Counted from the first letter of the stretch, positions 1 to 12,255 are shown. The stretch is 64,000 nucleotides of DNA from Arthrobacter sp. efr-133-R2A-120 (GCF_030209835.1 NZ_JARVRF010000029.1:1-64000), one strand, 5' to 3'. The notes: generated by a model from the letters alone, not told the origin. Program-made: numbers and translations.

Positions 1-19
1 ATAAATCGGTATCAACAAA

Positions 20-52
20 CTTGGCACACTATTGAGTTCTCAAACAACAGAC
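20..52 (-). promoter_or_regulatory. rRNA operon antitermination (boxA-like) leader element
   Basis: Read on the minus strand this stretch contains TGTTTGAGAACTCAATAG followed by TGTGCCAAG. This resembles the boxA-type antitermination region found in actinobacterial rRNA leaders just upstream of 16S rRNA. The 16S gene itself would start beyond position 1, outside the window. The match is from memory of the family, not from an alignment. Confidence 0.65.
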
Positions 53-123
53 ACAATCCGATTACTTCTCGGAACAAATTCAATTGAATTCGACGTTCCG
101 CATTTCCTCGCTGCGATGTTTCT

Positions 124-152
124 ACTTTATTTCATTCATTTCAACTTTGCAA
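124..152 (-). promoter_or_regulatory. Candidate rRNA operon promoter
   Basis: On the minus strand a -35 hexamer TTGCAA (147-152) is separated by exactly 17 bp from a -10 hexamer TAAAGT (124-129), placing the start near 117. The whole stretch 60-300 is strikingly AT-rich for this genome, as expected upstream of an rrn operon. An inverted repeat at 71-99 (GGAAC...GTTCC) lies in the leader. I see no protein gene in 1-422; the region holds this promoter, the leader and the tyrS terminator. Confidence 0.6.
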
Positions 153-299
153 ATCCAGGATTTCTCCGGAAATTCACCCAAGCGAATCGAATTTACCCAT
201 AGAGTCGATAAATCGTCCGATTTCCAGACTTTTGGTCTAAACCGGATTATTCACATTCAATGGGATTTTGTCGCAATTTATCCGCTTCAGCGGCAGCAA

Positions 300-356
300 C
301 TCAGAAAACGATACACGCTCCCCCGGAGCCGCGCAAGTCGGCTTCGGAGGAGCGTG
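300..356 (-). terminator. Terminator of the helD-tyrS unit
   Basis: An 18-nt arm pair (314-331 with 339-356, about 16 of 18 matched) forms a GC-rich hairpin. On the minus strand it is followed by a TTTT run near 303-306. It lies between the tyrS stop and the rrn promoter, so it would insulate the two units. Confidence 0.75.
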
Positions 357-422
357 CAATAGGGCGTGCAACACTCCGTCTGGCGCGCCCACACCGGAAC
401 ACGCCATGGAGCTACATAAGCG

Positions 423-1733
423 TCAGACGGTCACTTCGACAGTAGCCAGGTTCTTCTTTCCACGGCGCAGCAACAGGTAACGGCCGTGAAGCAGTTCCGC
501 CGGGTCGATGACCGCGTCGGGGTCAGTCACCTTGCTGTTGTTCACATAGGCGCCGCCCTCCCCCACGGTACGTCGAGCAGCGGACTTGCTTTCGGAAAGT
601 CCGGACGCAACCAAGAGGTCGATGATCCCCAGGCCATCCGCGCCGATCGAGGCAGACGGCAGCTCGGCAGTTGCGGACGCCAAGGTCATTTCGTCCAGAA
701 CCGAGAGGTCGCCGTTGCCGAACAACGCAGCCGAAGCGGCGATCACTTTTTCGGTCGCGTCCACACCGTGCACCAGCGAGGTGACCTCGAAAGCGAGCCT
801 GCGCTGGCCTTCGCGTGCGAACGGGCGCTCGGCAACAGCGGCTGCGAGTTCCTCAATCTCGGCGCGGCTAAGGAAGGTGAAAACCTTGAGGCGGTCAACG
901 ACGTCGGCATCAGCGGTGTTGACCCAGAACTGGTAGAAGGCGTAGGGGCTGCACATGTGGGCGTCGAGCCAAATGGCGTTGCCTTCGCTCTTACCGAACT
1001 TGGTGCCGTCCGAGTTGGTGATGAGGGGCGTGCCCAGGGCGTGGACAACCTTGCCGTCGACCTTGCGGATGAGCTCCGTGCCACTCGTGAGGTTGCCCCA
1101 CTGGTCCGAGCCACCCGTCTGCAGCACGCAACCGTAGTCGCGGTTGAGCTGGAGGTAGTCCATGCCCTGCAGGATCTGGTAGCTGAATTCGGTGTAGCTG
1201 ATGCCCTCGTCGGAACTGAGACGGGAGGCAACTGCATCCTTGCGGAGCATGGTGCCCACGCGGAAGTGCTTGCCGATTTCGCGCAGGAAATCGATGGCGC
1301 TCAGGGGCGCGGTCCAGTCAAGGTTGTTCACCATGCGTGCGGCATTGTCGCCCTCGAAGCTGAGGAAGCGTCGGACTTGGGCCTGAAGGTAGCCGACCCA
1401 CTCCGAAACGGTGTCCTTGGTGTTCAAGGTGCGTTCCGCCGTCGGGCGCGGATCGCCGATCAGTCCGGTGGAGCCGCCCACCAGGCCGAGCGGCTTGTGG
1501 CCGGCCAACTGCAGACGGCGCATGAGCAGGAGCTGGACAAGGTTGCCAAGGTGCAGTGACGGAGCCGTGGGGTCGAAGCCACAGTAATACGTGATCGGGT
1601 CCCCGGCGAGCAGCTTTTCCAGTTCCGTTTCATCAGTGGAAACGTGGATAAGGCCGCGCCATTTGAGCTCTTGCCAGATATTGGCAAAGCCCGGGTCGTT
1701 GTGCTGGGACTCGAGGTTGTTTACGTGTGACAC
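423..1733 (-). CDS. tyrS: Tyrosyl-tRNA synthetase
   Basis: Charges tRNA-Tyr with tyrosine in the cytoplasm. The 436-residue protein has the class I HIGH-equivalent HLGN at about residues 61-64, the tyrosine-pocket region around YCGFDP, and the KMSKS-equivalent KFGKS at 245-249. It ends in an S4-like RNA-binding domain (about 370-430). Length is normal for TyrRS. The start is GTG, with no good Shine-Dalgarno sequence. It lies 44 nt downstream of the HelD-type gene on the same strand and immediately upstream of an rRNA operon promoter. Translation and transcription functions are therefore grouped here. Identity is very secure; the exact start less so. Confidence 0.97.
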   Translation of the reverse strand: MSHVNNLESQHNDPGFANIWQELKWRGLIHVSTDETELEKLLAGDPITYYCGFDPTAPSLHLGNLVQLLLMRRLQLAGHKPLGLVGGSTGLIGDPRPTAERTLNTKDTVSEWVGYLQAQVRRFLSFEGDNAARMVNNLDWTAPLSAIDFLREIGKHFRVGTMLRKDAVASRLSSDEGISYTEFSYQILQGMDYLQLNRDYGCVLQTGGSDQWGNLTSGTELIRKVDGKVVHALGTPLITNSDGTKFGKSEGNAIWLDAHMCSPYAFYQFWVNTADADVVDRLKVFTFLSRAEIEELAAAVAERPFAREGQRRLAFEVTSLVHGVDATEKVIAASAALFGNGDLSVLDEMTLASATAELPSASIGADGLGIIDLLVASGLSESKSAARRTVGEGGAYVNNSKVTDPDAVIDPAELLHGRYLLLRRGKKNLATVEVTV

Positions 1734-1777
1734 GAGTTCTAAGTTAGCAGGATTGCCGATCAGCTTGCGTACATGGC

Positions 1778-4006
1778 TCAGCGCTCGATACCCGCAGGCA
1801 ACGGCGCCGCGGTGATGAGGCGCAACCGCTGCGTCGGACGGGTCATGGCAACGTAGAGATCGCCCACCTTGCCGTGTTCGTGGTTCAGCATGGCAGCGGG
1901 CTCAAGGACCACCACTCCATCGAACTCCAGACCCTTGGCTTCCCGGGGGCTGATGACCACGATGTCCTGGGAGTAGCTGCCCGCTCCAGTGCCTACGCGG
2001 TGGCCATAGACCCCACGGAGGGCTGCTGCAGCCCGAGGCAGGAGGGCGCCGTCGGCAATCACGGCGAGGAGGCCGCCGTCGATCGCTTCCAGTTCTTCCG
2101 GGAGGATCTCAACGAGCCGGTCCACCATCCCGGTTTCGTCCACGCGGTCCACGATGGGCGACCATTTGCCTTCGCGCACGGCCTTGGGAGCCGAGACAAC
2201 CAGGCCCGCGCGGTTCGCCATGCGGACCGCCGCTTCGGCGATCTGCGAGGGGGTGCGGTAGTTGACGGTGAGTTCTTCGAGCTGCCAGCGGTCCCCGAAC
2301 GACGGCGCGAGGGCACTGTGCCAGGAATTCGCACCGGCGGAGGAACTCGTCTGGGCGATGTCGCCAACGATCGTGAAGGACTTCAGGGGGCAGCGGCGGA
2401 CCAAAAGGCGCCATTGCATGGGCGAGAGCTCCTGGGCTTCGTCCACCACGATGTGTCCGAACGCCCATGAACGGTCGCTCGTGGCACGTTCTGCCGCGGT
2501 CAGCCGTGTTTCGCGTTCCTGGTTCTGGTCCGCCAGCTCCTCGGCCGTCATCAACACGTCGACGCCCATGGCCTCCATGTTGACGAGGGTCTGCTTGGCG
2601 TTGGCGATGTCACGGGCACGGTCGTGCTCTTGTTGCGCCAGTCCCCTGCCGGCGGCAGGATCCAGCTCGCCGAGGAGCTCAGCGGCCTCGTCGAGCAGCG
2701 GAACATCGGCTTCTGTCCACGGGGCATCCGCGGGGCGAAGCAGCAGGGCCCGCTGCGACGGCGTGAGGTGCGGGGTGCAGGCCTCCAGGATGGCTGGCTT
2801 GCTGAAGAGCTCGGAAACGAGCTTCTCGGGAGTCATGGGCATCCAGCACAGGTTCAGGACGATCCTGACGTCGCGTGCCGAGCGGACGTCTTCGGCAAGG
2901 TAGGAACGGTCGGCATTGTTGCCGATGTTCGATTCCTCGACGATCTCCGTCAGCTGCTCGGTGAGCTCGCGCAGCAGGATCTTCACGAACGACACGCGTG
3001 CTTCGTTGTGCGGCTTGCCTGTGGCGCGTGCCCTGTCCCGGGCGCGGCGGACTTGCCGCACGGACAGCGTGAGCTTGCGGGAGTCAACCTCGAGGATGCG
3101 GTCCTCGGCGGGAGTCCGCTGCCGGTTGGCCACAGCGTTCGCAATCACGTCGGCCATGTTCAGCTTGCCCTTGAGCGCTGCGACATCGGGATCCTGTTCA
3201 GGCACGGCATGGATCCCGGGCATGAGGCGGCCAAGGCTCGCCATGACGACGCCGGTCTCGCCGAGGGAAGGCAGGACCCGCTCGATGTAGTGCATAAACG
3301 ACGACGAGGGTCCAACGAGCAGCACGCCCGCGGACTTCAAGCGGTCGCGGTGGGTGTACAGCAGGTAGGCGGCGCGGTGGAGCGCCACGGCTGTCTTGCC
3401 GGTGCCTGGACCGCCTTGGACAACCAACGCACCCGACATGGACGAACGGATGATCCGGTCCTGCTCGGACTGGATGGTGCCGACGATGTCCGACATGCGG
3501 CCGGTGCGCTTGGAATTCAGGGCGGCAAGGAGTGCCCCCTCACCCTGGAGCGAGGCGTTGTCCGCCAGCATGCTGGCATCCAGGACATCGTCCTCGATCG
3601 CTTTGACTTCACGGCCCTGCAGGATCAGGTGGCGACGACGGCGGACGCCCTGCCGGTCGAAGGCGGTCGCCTGGTAGAAGTGGCCGGCTTCCGGGGCGCG
3701 CCAGTCGACCATGAGCCTCTGGAGATCCGCTGTGGACAGTCCGATGCGGCCGATGTACTGCGCCTCTCCGGTGTCCAGGTCGAGGCGCCCGAACACGAGA
3801 CGGTCGTCGACGGCGTCGAGCTGAGCGAGGCGGTCCTCGTACAGTGCCGCGAACGCGTCCCTTTCGGAAACGTTCTGCATGGTGCCCACCGCTCCGGCGC
3901 GCCGGACCTGCGCCAGCTGTTGGCGCTTTTCCTCCCGCAGCTCATCCAGACGCGAGTAGAGACCGGCCACGTACTCCCGTTCGTGGATCAAATCAGCGTC
4001 GTGCAT
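1778..4006 (-). CDS. helD: HelD-family RNA polymerase recycling ATPase (UvrD/Rep-like)
   Basis: A 742-residue superfamily 1 helicase-like motor. The N-terminus is charged and coiled-coil-like (about 5-70), followed by a conserved block with DWRAPEAGHFYQA near 101-113. Walker A GGPGTGKTA is at about 198-206. The DEAQEL Walker B, NYRTP and EAKGLEFD motifs follow in SF1 order. Members of this family dislodge stalled RNA polymerase, and some actinobacterial relatives (HelR) protect it from rifamycins. I see no rifamycin-associated element upstream. AGGGGA sits 8 nt before the ATG. It is co-directional with tyrS and the rrn operon. Naming it HelD rather than UvrD/PcrA rests on the N-terminal region and the short length. 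Confidence 0.85.
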   Translation of the reverse strand: MHDADLIHEREYVAGLYSRLDELREEKRQQLAQVRRAGAVGTMQNVSERDAFAALYEDRLAQLDAVDDRLVFGRLDLDTGEAQYIGRIGLSTADLQRLMVDWRAPEAGHFYQATAFDRQGVRRRRHLILQGREVKAIEDDVLDASMLADNASLQGEGALLAALNSKRTGRMSDIVGTIQSEQDRIIRSSMSGALVVQGGPGTGKTAVALHRAAYLLYTHRDRLKSAGVLLVGPSSSFMHYIERVLPSLGETGVVMASLGRLMPGIHAVPEQDPDVAALKGKLNMADVIANAVANRQRTPAEDRILEVDSRKLTLSVRQVRRARDRARATGKPHNEARVSFVKILLRELTEQLTEIVEESNIGNNADRSYLAEDVRSARDVRIVLNLCWMPMTPEKLVSELFSKPAILEACTPHLTPSQRALLLRPADAPWTEADVPLLDEAAELLGELDPAAGRGLAQQEHDRARDIANAKQTLVNMEAMGVDVLMTAEELADQNQERETRLTAAERATSDRSWAFGHIVVDEAQELSPMQWRLLVRRCPLKSFTIVGDIAQTSSSAGANSWHSALAPSFGDRWQLEELTVNYRTPSQIAEAAVRMANRAGLVVSAPKAVREGKWSPIVDRVDETGMVDRLVEILPEELEAIDGGLLAVIADGALLPRAAAALRGVYGHRVGTGAGSYSQDIVVISPREAKGLEFDGVVVLEPAAMLNHEHGKVGDLYVAMTRPTQRLRLITAAPLPAGIER

Positions 4007-4029
4007 CGAAACGTTCCCCTATCGAAAAA

Positions 4030-4047
4030 GACGGACCGTCCATTCTA
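4030..4047 (-). promoter_or_regulatory. Possible helD promoter with 11-bp palindrome
   Basis: On the minus strand TAGAAT (4042-4047) could be a -10 element. The perfect odd palindrome GACGGACCGTC (4030-4040) lies just downstream of it, where a repressor could sit. No convincing -35 is visible. The site is suggestive only. Confidence 0.25.
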
Positions 4048-4164
4048 CAGCGGTTTTGCTTGACGTGTGTGAAACTGCCCGCGCGCCGGTGCGTCACGCA
4101 ATGTTCACCCTGCGCTAACCTCCTGGGCTTTTCAGTCCGGCCCCGGTGGTGCTTCAATGCTGCA

Positions 4165-4800
4165 ATGCAGCACGACGTTGCCCTGACCCGACACGGCATC
4201 AGCCTGGTCCCGCTCTCCCCCGCACATGCCGGTCCGCTCTTCGATTTTGTAGACTCCGGGATGTGGTCCGGCATGGCCGCTGAGCAGCCCTTGAGCGCCG
4301 CGGAACTGGCCGAACTCTTCGCAGCCCGCCTCGAAGATCCGGCAACCATACCGTTTGCCGTGGTCGAACAGCGCACTGGTGCGCTGCTCGGAACCAGCTC
4401 CCTGTGCGAGTACAGTCCCCGCCAGCAGCGCCTGGAAATCGGCGGCACTTTTTACGGCCGCCCGTTCTGGGGCAGCCACGTCAATCCGGCAGCGAAGCAA
4501 CTGCTGCTGGCCTACTCGTTCGATGTGCTGGACGTACACCGGGTTGCTTTCCGCTGCGATGCCCGCAATACGCGCAGCGCCTCGGCCATTCAGCGTCTCG
4601 GGGCCAGCTACGAGGGCACGCTGCGCGGGCACCGATTCGCCCCCGACGGCAGCCGCTGCGACACGGCGGTCTTCTCGATCCTGCGCGAGGAATGGCCCCG
4701 CGTGCGCGAGTCGTTGCTTGGCCGCCTGGCGCCCTTCGAGGTGCCCGACAACCACTGTGCGTATGTCGCCGAGCCTGCCCGGACCGAACACGCCGCCTGA
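4165..4800 (+). CDS. GNAT family N-acetyltransferase (RimJ/RimL-like)
   Basis: A 211-residue protein with the RimJ/RimL type GNAT fold. The N-terminal strand-helix segment is rich in L and P. The region around residue 95 (EIGGTFYGRPFWGS) corresponds to the acetyl-CoA-binding strand. The block NTRSASAIQRLGASYEGTL is the typical C-terminal alpha/beta signature of ribosomal-protein and small-molecule acetyltransferases. The ATG at 4165 was chosen because the open frame upstream has no family-like sequence. The gene is divergent from helD. The substrate cannot be read from sequence; N-terminal or antibiotic acetylation are both possible. Confidence 0.8.
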   Translation: MQHDVALTRHGISLVPLSPAHAGPLFDFVDSGMWSGMAAEQPLSAAELAELFAARLEDPATIPFAVVEQRTGALLGTSSLCEYSPRQQRLEIGGTFYGRPFWGSHVNPAAKQLLLAYSFDVLDVHRVAFRCDARNTRSASAIQRLGASYEGTLRGHRFAPDGSRCDTAVFSILREEWPRVRESLLGRLAPFEVPDNHCAYVAEPARTEHAA

Positions 4801-4818
4801 CGGATTCCTCCTGGGCTC

Positions 4819-5481
4819 CTACAAAGGCTTCTCGGCGGCGCGACTTCGGCCCGGCTTGTAGCGGGACACCGTGGCATCCCCGGAGAGCCAGAACCGCCAT
4901 GGGTAGTCGGCGGAACCGCCGTCGCCCGATACTCCTACGCGGAGACCGCTCGCGACTGCCGATGGCGCTGCCGGGGTGACCGGAAGTTCGAGGCCGAAGG
5001 GCTCGGCCAGGGCATCCCGGCCGCTGTCCGCCGTGGTCAGCCCCAGGGCGGACGCTAGCCGGGCGGGCCCGCTGGCAAGATCGGTCAGCGATCTCGACGC
5101 CGGACGGCGGGACTGTGCCAGGGCTTGGCCGGCCACCACCTCGCCTGCCCGCAACAGCAGCGCGGACGCAACGCCGTCGGGACCGCAGACAATGTTGGCG
5201 CAATAGTGCATGCCGTACGTGAAATAGACGTAGAGGTGGCCTGCCGGACCGAACATGGGAGCGTTCCGGGCGGTGGGTCCACCAAAGGTATGGGATCCAG
5301 GATCGGGTTGGGCCGAGCCCCGCGGACCCAGATACGCTTCCACCTCGCTGATCCGGACGGACACCGTGCCCTCGGGTGTCCGGTGGCTCAGCACGGCGCC
5401 GAGAAGCAAGGGGGCAACGTCGCGCGGATCTCCGGAAAGGAGGCGCCGGATGGCGTCCGGGGATGCACCCTGCGTTGTCAT
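4819..5481 (-). CDS. 3-methyladenine DNA glycosylase (MPG/AAG type)
   Basis: A 220-residue homologue of the MPG (AAG) DNA glycosylases, which excise alkylated purines from DNA. Family features visible are the RISEVEAYLG block with its catalytic glutamate, the FGGPTARN segment, and the YVYFTYGMHYCANIVC strand pair near 108-123. The start ATG is placed 6 nt after a TAGGGT hexamer (5488-5493), the spacing of a leaderless transcript. It is divergent from the Ada-AlkA fusion gene 95 bp away, so the two form an alkylation-repair pair. A convergent GNAT gene ends 18 nt from its stop. Confidence 0.9.
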   Translation of the reverse strand: MTTQGASPDAIRRLLSGDPRDVAPLLLGAVLSHRTPEGTVSVRISEVEAYLGPRGSAQPDPGSHTFGGPTARNAPMFGPAGHLYVYFTYGMHYCANIVCGPDGVASALLLRAGEVVAGQALAQSRRPASRSLTDLASGPARLASALGLTTADSGRDALAEPFGLELPVTPAAPSAVASGLRVGVSGDGGSADYPWRFWLSGDATVSRYKPGRSRAAEKPL

Positions 5482-5576
5482 GCCCAGACCCTAGCAAAAA
5501 ACCGCCAGCTGGACCCGTCGTCGGCAATGTCCGATTTCCGCTAGGAAGTGCTTGCCGATGCTGAAAGGATGAAGTC

Positions 5577-7142
5577 ATGGACTTTTGGCAACGCTACCGT
5601 GCCATCGATGCGCGGGATCCCCGGTTCGACGGCCAGTTCTTCACCGCCGTCCGCTCGACGGGCATCTACTGCCGGCCGTCGTGCCCGGCACGGACACCCA
5701 AGGCCGAAAACGTCACGTTCTACGAAACCTCGGCCGCGGCGCACGAGGCGGGGTACCGCGCGTGCAAACGCTGCCTTCCGGAGGCCGTTCCGGGCACGCC
5801 TGCGTGGAACCTGCGCTCGGACATCGCCGGCAGGGCCATGCGGCTCATCAACGACGGCGCGATCTCCCGGGTCGGCGTCGAAGGACTCGCCACCAGGCTG
5901 GGTTACTCCTCCCGCCAGCTCAATAGGATCCTGAGCCATGAACTCGGCGCCGGTCCCCTGTCCTTGGCGCGGGCCAGCCGGGCGCAGACCGCCAGGACGC
6001 TCCTGGTCTCCACCTCGATGAAACTCTCGGACGTGGCGTTCGCTGCCGGGTTCAACAGTGTCCGCCAGTTCAACGACACCATCAACGAAGTCTTCACCCT
6101 GACTCCCACAGCACTCCGGGCCACCGCGAAGCCCTTAGGCCATCAAGGCAAGCAGGGCGAGGCCACTTCGTTGACCCTCAAGCTCCCGTACCGGGAGCCT
6201 TTCGACGCGGGGATTTTCGATTTCCTCGCGGCCCGCGCGGTTCCCGGCGTCGAACTGGCGAGTTCAACAAGCTATACGCGAACCCTCCGCTTGCCCCGCG
6301 GCAATGCGGTGTTCACGGTGGAGTACGACGCCGGGGCGCGCGGCGGAGCGCTGACCCTGGCCGTCAGCACCTTGGATCTCCACGACCTTCCCGTCCTGTT
6401 GAGCCGGGTGCGGCGATTGTTCGATCTCGACGCCGATCCCGTGGCCGTGGACGAGGCGTTGGCCTCCGATGCCAGGCTCGGCCCATCAGTTCGCGATACG
6501 CCCGGGATCAGGGTCCCGGGGGCCGTGGATCCCCACGAACTGCTGATCCGGGCGATGATCGGCCAGCAAATCACGGTAGCCGCCGCCCGGACCGCTTTGA
6601 CCCAACTTTCCGATGCTGGAACCCGCCTGCCGGAAGGGCACGCAGGGCACGCACTGGGCCTGGACCGTTTGTTTCCCACGGCAGAGGAAATCGCCCGCTC
6701 AGGCCGGGAATTGCTGAGGGGCCCGCAGCGCCGCATCGATTCCGTGCTGGCAGCGGCAACAGCAATGGCCAGCGGGGAACTCGACTTCGATTACGGCGAC
6801 GACCCCCAAACGCTCGCTGACAAACTGTTGCCCCTGCCCGGCGTCGGACCGTGGACCGTGGGCTATATGGCGATGAGGGTCATCGGCGATCCGGACGTCT
6901 TCCTCGCCAACGATGCAGCGGTCCGGAACGGCCTCAAGAATCTAGCGGCCGCCGAAGGCCTGCCTGCCGACTTCCGCAACGTGAGCCCATGGCGTTCCTA
7001 CGCCACGATGCATCTGTGGCGGGCGGCGGCAAGCACGCGCGTCAGCGCTAGTTCGCCGCGGGAACGCTCGATGGCCACGGGAGAAGCTCCGGCAAGTCAA
7101 CACCGTCCGCGTCGGCAGAAGCCCGCAGGCTCCCTAGGGTAG
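5577..7142 (+). CDS. Ada-AlkA fusion: methyl-sensing regulator plus DNA-3-methyladenine glycosylase II
   Basis: A 521-residue three-part protein. Residues 1-75 form the Ada metal-binding domain with four cysteines (C32, C36, C63, C66), which in Ada sense methyl phosphotriesters. Residues about 80-185 form an AraC-type helix-turn-helix. Residues about 200-485 form AlkA: an N-terminal subdomain, then the HhH-GPD fold with [13 protein letters not shown] and the likely catalytic Asp in VFLANDAAV (about D446). The ATG follows AAAGGA. Likely function: bind methylated DNA, activate its own or neighbouring repair genes and excise 3-methyladenine. The last about 30 codons are Arg/Ser-rich and overlap the convergent gene by 95 nt, so the true C-terminus may be unusual. 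Confidence 0.92.
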   Translation: MDFWQRYRAIDARDPRFDGQFFTAVRSTGIYCRPSCPARTPKAENVTFYETSAAAHEAGYRACKRCLPEAVPGTPAWNLRSDIAGRAMRLINDGAISRVGVEGLATRLGYSSRQLNRILSHELGAGPLSLARASRAQTARTLLVSTSMKLSDVAFAAGFNSVRQFNDTINEVFTLTPTALRATAKPLGHQGKQGEATSLTLKLPYREPFDAGIFDFLAARAVPGVELASSTSYTRTLRLPRGNAVFTVEYDAGARGGALTLAVSTLDLHDLPVLLSRVRRLFDLDADPVAVDEALASDARLGPSVRDTPGIRVPGAVDPHELLIRAMIGQQITVAAARTALTQLSDAGTRLPEGHAGHALGLDRLFPTAEEIARSGRELLRGPQRRIDSVLAAATAMASGELDFDYGDDPQTLADKLLPLPGVGPWTVGYMAMRVIGDPDVFLANDAAVRNGLKNLAAAEGLPADFRNVSPWRSYATMHLWRAAASTRVSASSPRERSMATGEAPASQHRPRRQKPAGSLG

Positions 7143-7785
7143 GCGTCCGGCCGGCGAGCCAGGCCGCGATATCCGTGATCATGCCGTTGATGGCGACTGA
7201 CTGCCGCCCCGAGCCGATGACCAGCTGCGGGAGGCCCAGGGGCTGAAGCACGAATTTCTGGTCTGCCGGCACGCGGGCAGAGAGGAAATCGAAGAGGTGC
7301 TCGCAGAATTGCCGGCTCCAGGTTTCCGGGCCGCGACCGATTCCCAGATCCGTGACGTGGATGACCAGTTCGCGCCAGAGCGCCAGGCCGCCGTCGAGCA
7401 CTGTTCCATTCCGGAACCTGATCCGGGTGTTCCAGCCGGACTCCACGAGCCCGTCGAAGGCCCTCAGGGCCCGCGAGAGGGCCGCTTCGGTGGCGTCACG
7501 GTGTTCAGCGAGGCTGTGGCTCGCTGCCAGCTCAATGGCCTTCGTACGGCCCTCGTAGCCGCCGTCATAGATGTCGATGGTCTCACCGCGCGCGGCGTAT
7601 TCCAGCTGCCTGGCCATGGCGTTCGAAATGCCGGCAATGTGGGCCAGTACGTGGCCGCGGGTCCACCCGGGCAGCTCGGAGGGAGCAGCAACATCGGCGT
7701 CGTCGAGTTTGGCGACAACGTCGGTGACAGTGCCGGCTGCTTTGTGGAGCTCGGCAAGAAGCGCTGAGGTAGTGATCTCGGTCAT
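7048..7785 (-). CDS. Maleylpyruvate isomerase family mycothiol-dependent enzyme
   Basis: A 245-residue DinB-fold protein of the mycothiol-dependent maleylpyruvate isomerase family. The N-terminal four-helix part carries the family sequence [20 protein letters not shown] (about 37-56), whose His would help bind the metal. The C-terminal part (about 165-235) resembles the small second domain of these proteins. Mycothiol is the main thiol of actinobacteria, and many members of this family have unknown thiol-transferase roles, so true maleylpyruvate isomerase activity is not implied. The ATG lies 6 nt after TACTAT (7792-7797). Its 3' end overlaps the Ada-AlkA gene by 95 nt. Confidence 0.8.
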   Translation of the reverse strand: MTEITTSALLAELHKAAGTVTDVVAKLDDADVAAPSELPGWTRGHVLAHIAGISNAMARQLEYAARGETIDIYDGGYEGRTKAIELAASHSLAEHRDATEAALSRALRAFDGLVESGWNTRIRFRNGTVLDGGLALWRELVIHVTDLGIGRGPETWSRQFCEHLFDFLSARVPADQKFVLQPLGLPQLVIGSGRQSVAINGMITDIAAWLAGRTPTLGSLRASADADGVDLPELLPWPSSVPAAN

Positions 7786-7791
7786 AGCGCC

Positions 7792-7832
7792 ATAGTATCC
7801 GACAGAGTTAACGGCTGTTAACGACCATTAAC
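7792..7832 (-). promoter_or_regulatory. Leaderless-type promoter with three phased GTTAAC-like boxes
   Basis: TACTAT (7792-7797) lies 6 nt before the ATG at 7785. Upstream, two GTTAAC palindromes and one ATTAAC (7807-7812, 7817-7822, 7827-7832) repeat every 10 bp, one DNA turn, across the expected -35 region. This looks like an operator, but no regulator can be named. Confidence 0.45.
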
Positions 7833-7840
7833 TGACAACG

Positions 7841-7891
7841 GCCGGCATTTCGCGGCGGTGTCTTTCGAAAACACCGCCGCGAACTGCCGGC
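7841..7891 (-). terminator. Terminator after argH
   Basis: A long hairpin: GCCGGCA plus TTCGCGGCGGTGT (7841-7861) pairs with ACACCGCCGCGAA plus TGCCGGC (7871-7891). It lies 15 nt downstream of the argH stop on the minus strand. No strong T-tract follows, which is common in high-GC actinobacteria. Confidence 0.75.
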
Positions 7892-7905
7892 GTGGGGCCT
7901 TGTTG

Positions 7906-10595
<2,690 letters not shown>

Positions 10596-10699
10596 GAGAG
10601 TGCTCCTTTGTTGTTGCTTGGTTCTTTTGAGTCAAATGCTTGGGTCGGGCCGAAGGCCCGGGTGGAATAGTGCCGGAATGGTTCAGTTGCCGGCCTGGA

Positions 10700-11236
10700 C
10701 TAGTTTCCCGGTCCGGCTTCCTGGGCCAGCTGGAGGAATCGGGCCGCCAGTTCGGCCCCGCCGTCGGGGTCCCTGGCAACCAAAAGCAAGGTGTCGTCGC
10801 CTGCGATCGTACCCAATACAGACGGCATCACCGAGTGGTCGATGGCCAGGGCGAGGAAGTTGGCGGCACCGGGCGGCGTCCGCAGCACCACGATATTGCC
10901 CGAAGCCTCGGCGGTGACCAGCAGTTCGCCGCACAGTCGAGACAGGCGCGCGTCCAGGATTTCCTGGGTGACGCCGCTTTTTGCATTGCGGTCGCCACCC
11001 TCGCCGGGAACCGCGTAGACAAGGGCACCGTCCTTGCCGCGCACGCGAACCGCCCCAAGTTCCACGAGGTCCCTGGAGAGGGTCGCCTGGGTGACTTGTA
11101 CGCCGTCGTCCGCCAACAAAGCGGCCAACTCCGCCTGCGAGCGCACCGACTGACCCGTCAGGATCGCGGTGATCCGCGCTTGCCGGGCAGTCTTGGTGGC
11201 GGGGCTGGCGCCTTGCGACGCAGGATGGGTGGACAC
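10700..11236 (-). CDS. argR: Arginine repressor
   Basis: A 178-residue ArgR. The N-terminal winged helix-turn-helix (about 12-80) includes [18 protein letters not shown]. The C-terminal arginine-binding oligomerization domain (about 100-175) includes [15 protein letters not shown]. In the family, arginine-bound hexamers bind ARG boxes at arg promoters. The GTG start shares one base with the argF TAG stop (TAGTG). Placement inside the operon means the repressor is made with the enzymes it controls; a candidate operator lies upstream of argC. Confidence 0.95.
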   Translation of the reverse strand: MSTHPASQGASPATKTARQARITAILTGQSVRSQAELAALLADDGVQVTQATLSRDLVELGAVRVRGKDGALVYAVPGEGGDRNAKSGVTQEILDARLSRLCGELLVTAEASGNIVVLRTPPGAANFLALAIDHSVMPSVLGTIAGDDTLLLVARDPDGGAELAARFLQLAQEAGPGN

Positions 11237-12255
11237 TAGAACGTGCTCTCGCCAGCGCTTTTTCCGGGAGAAGCGGTGCCCCCAACGGGGGAAAGACCGT
11301 CGACGAACGCGAGTCCCGACTTGTGCATCAGCCAGGCCATGAGCGCCTTCTGGGCGTGCAAGCGGTTCTCGGCTTCGTCCCACACGATGGACTGGGGCCC
11401 GTCGATAACACCTGCGGAGATTTCATAGCCCCGGTAGGCGGGCAGGCAGTGGAGCACGACGGCGTCCGGTGCGGCGTGCGCCATGGCGGCCTCGTCCACG
11501 GAGTACTCGCGGAAGAGTTGCATCCGGGCTTCTTTTTCGGCTTCCTGGCCCATGGACACCCACGTGTCGGTGGCGACGACGTCGGCGCCGCGGAGGGCTT
11601 CCGTGGCGTCGGTGGTGATGAGCACGGAACCGCCGGTCTCGGCAGCGCGCTCTTCCGCTGCCGCCACGATGTCGGCCGCTGGCAAGTAGCCTTGCGGACC
11701 CGAAATCCTGACGTGCATGCCCGCCGTGACACCGGCCAAGAGATAGGAGTTGGCCATGTTGTTCGCGGCGTCGCCCAGGTAGGCCATGGTGAGGCCCTTG
11801 AGTTCGCCCTTGTGCTCCTTGACCGCGAGGAGGTCCGCCAGCAACTGGCAGGGGTGGTAGTCATCGCACAGGGCGTTGATGACGGGAACCTTCGAGTTTT
11901 CGGCCATGGCTACGAGACCGGAGTGCGCCGAGGTGCGCCACACGATGGTGGAGACCATGCGTTCGAGGACCTTTGCGGTGTCCTCAACGGATTCCTTGTG
12001 GCCGATCTGCGCCTCGCCCGGATTGATGATGAGCGCGTTGCCGCCCATGTCGGCGATGCCGGTGGCGAAGGAGACACGGGTACGGGTGGAGGTCTTGTCG
12101 AAGATGACGGCGACGGTCTTACGACCGTTGCCGTCAGCTGCGAACGGTTGGACGCTGTACGGGGCGGCCTTCATTCGCACGGCGAGATCGAGCACTTCGG
12201 CTTGCTCGGCCGGTGTGAGGTCCGTGTCCTTGAGGAAGTGACGGGTGGTGTTCAC
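11236..12255 (-). CDS. argF: Ornithine carbamoyltransferase
   Basis: Transfers the carbamoyl group to ornithine to make citrulline. The 339-residue protein shows the carbamoyl-phosphate motif STRTR at 56-60, the DDYHPCQ block, and HCLPAYRG for ornithine binding. The GTG start overlaps the argD stop as GTGA. A tail of about 20 residues after the last conserved helix is rich in Gly and Ser. Catabolic ArcB is an alternative on sequence alone, but the biosynthetic operon makes ArgF much more likely. Confidence 0.96.
   Translation of the reverse strand: MNTTRHFLKDTDLTPAEQAEVLDLAVRMKAAPYSVQPFAADGNGRKTVAVIFDKTSTRTRVSFATGIADMGGNALIINPGEAQIGHKESVEDTAKVLERMVSTIVWRTSAHSGLVAMAENSKVPVINALCDDYHPCQLLADLLAVKEHKGELKGLTMAYLGDAANNMANSYLLAGVTAGMHVRISGPQGYLPAADIVAAAEERAAETGGSVLITTDATEALRGADVVATDTWVSMGQEAEKEARMQLFREYSVDEAAMAHAAPDAVVLHCLPAYRGYEISAGVIDGPQSIVWDEAENRLHAQKALMAWLMHKSGLAFVDGLSPVGGTASPGKSAGESTF

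Noticed and set aside
4001..4020. LexA-like half sites before helD
   Set aside because: CGAAACGTTC lacks the N4 spacer between CGAAC and GTTCG halves, so it does not fit the box.
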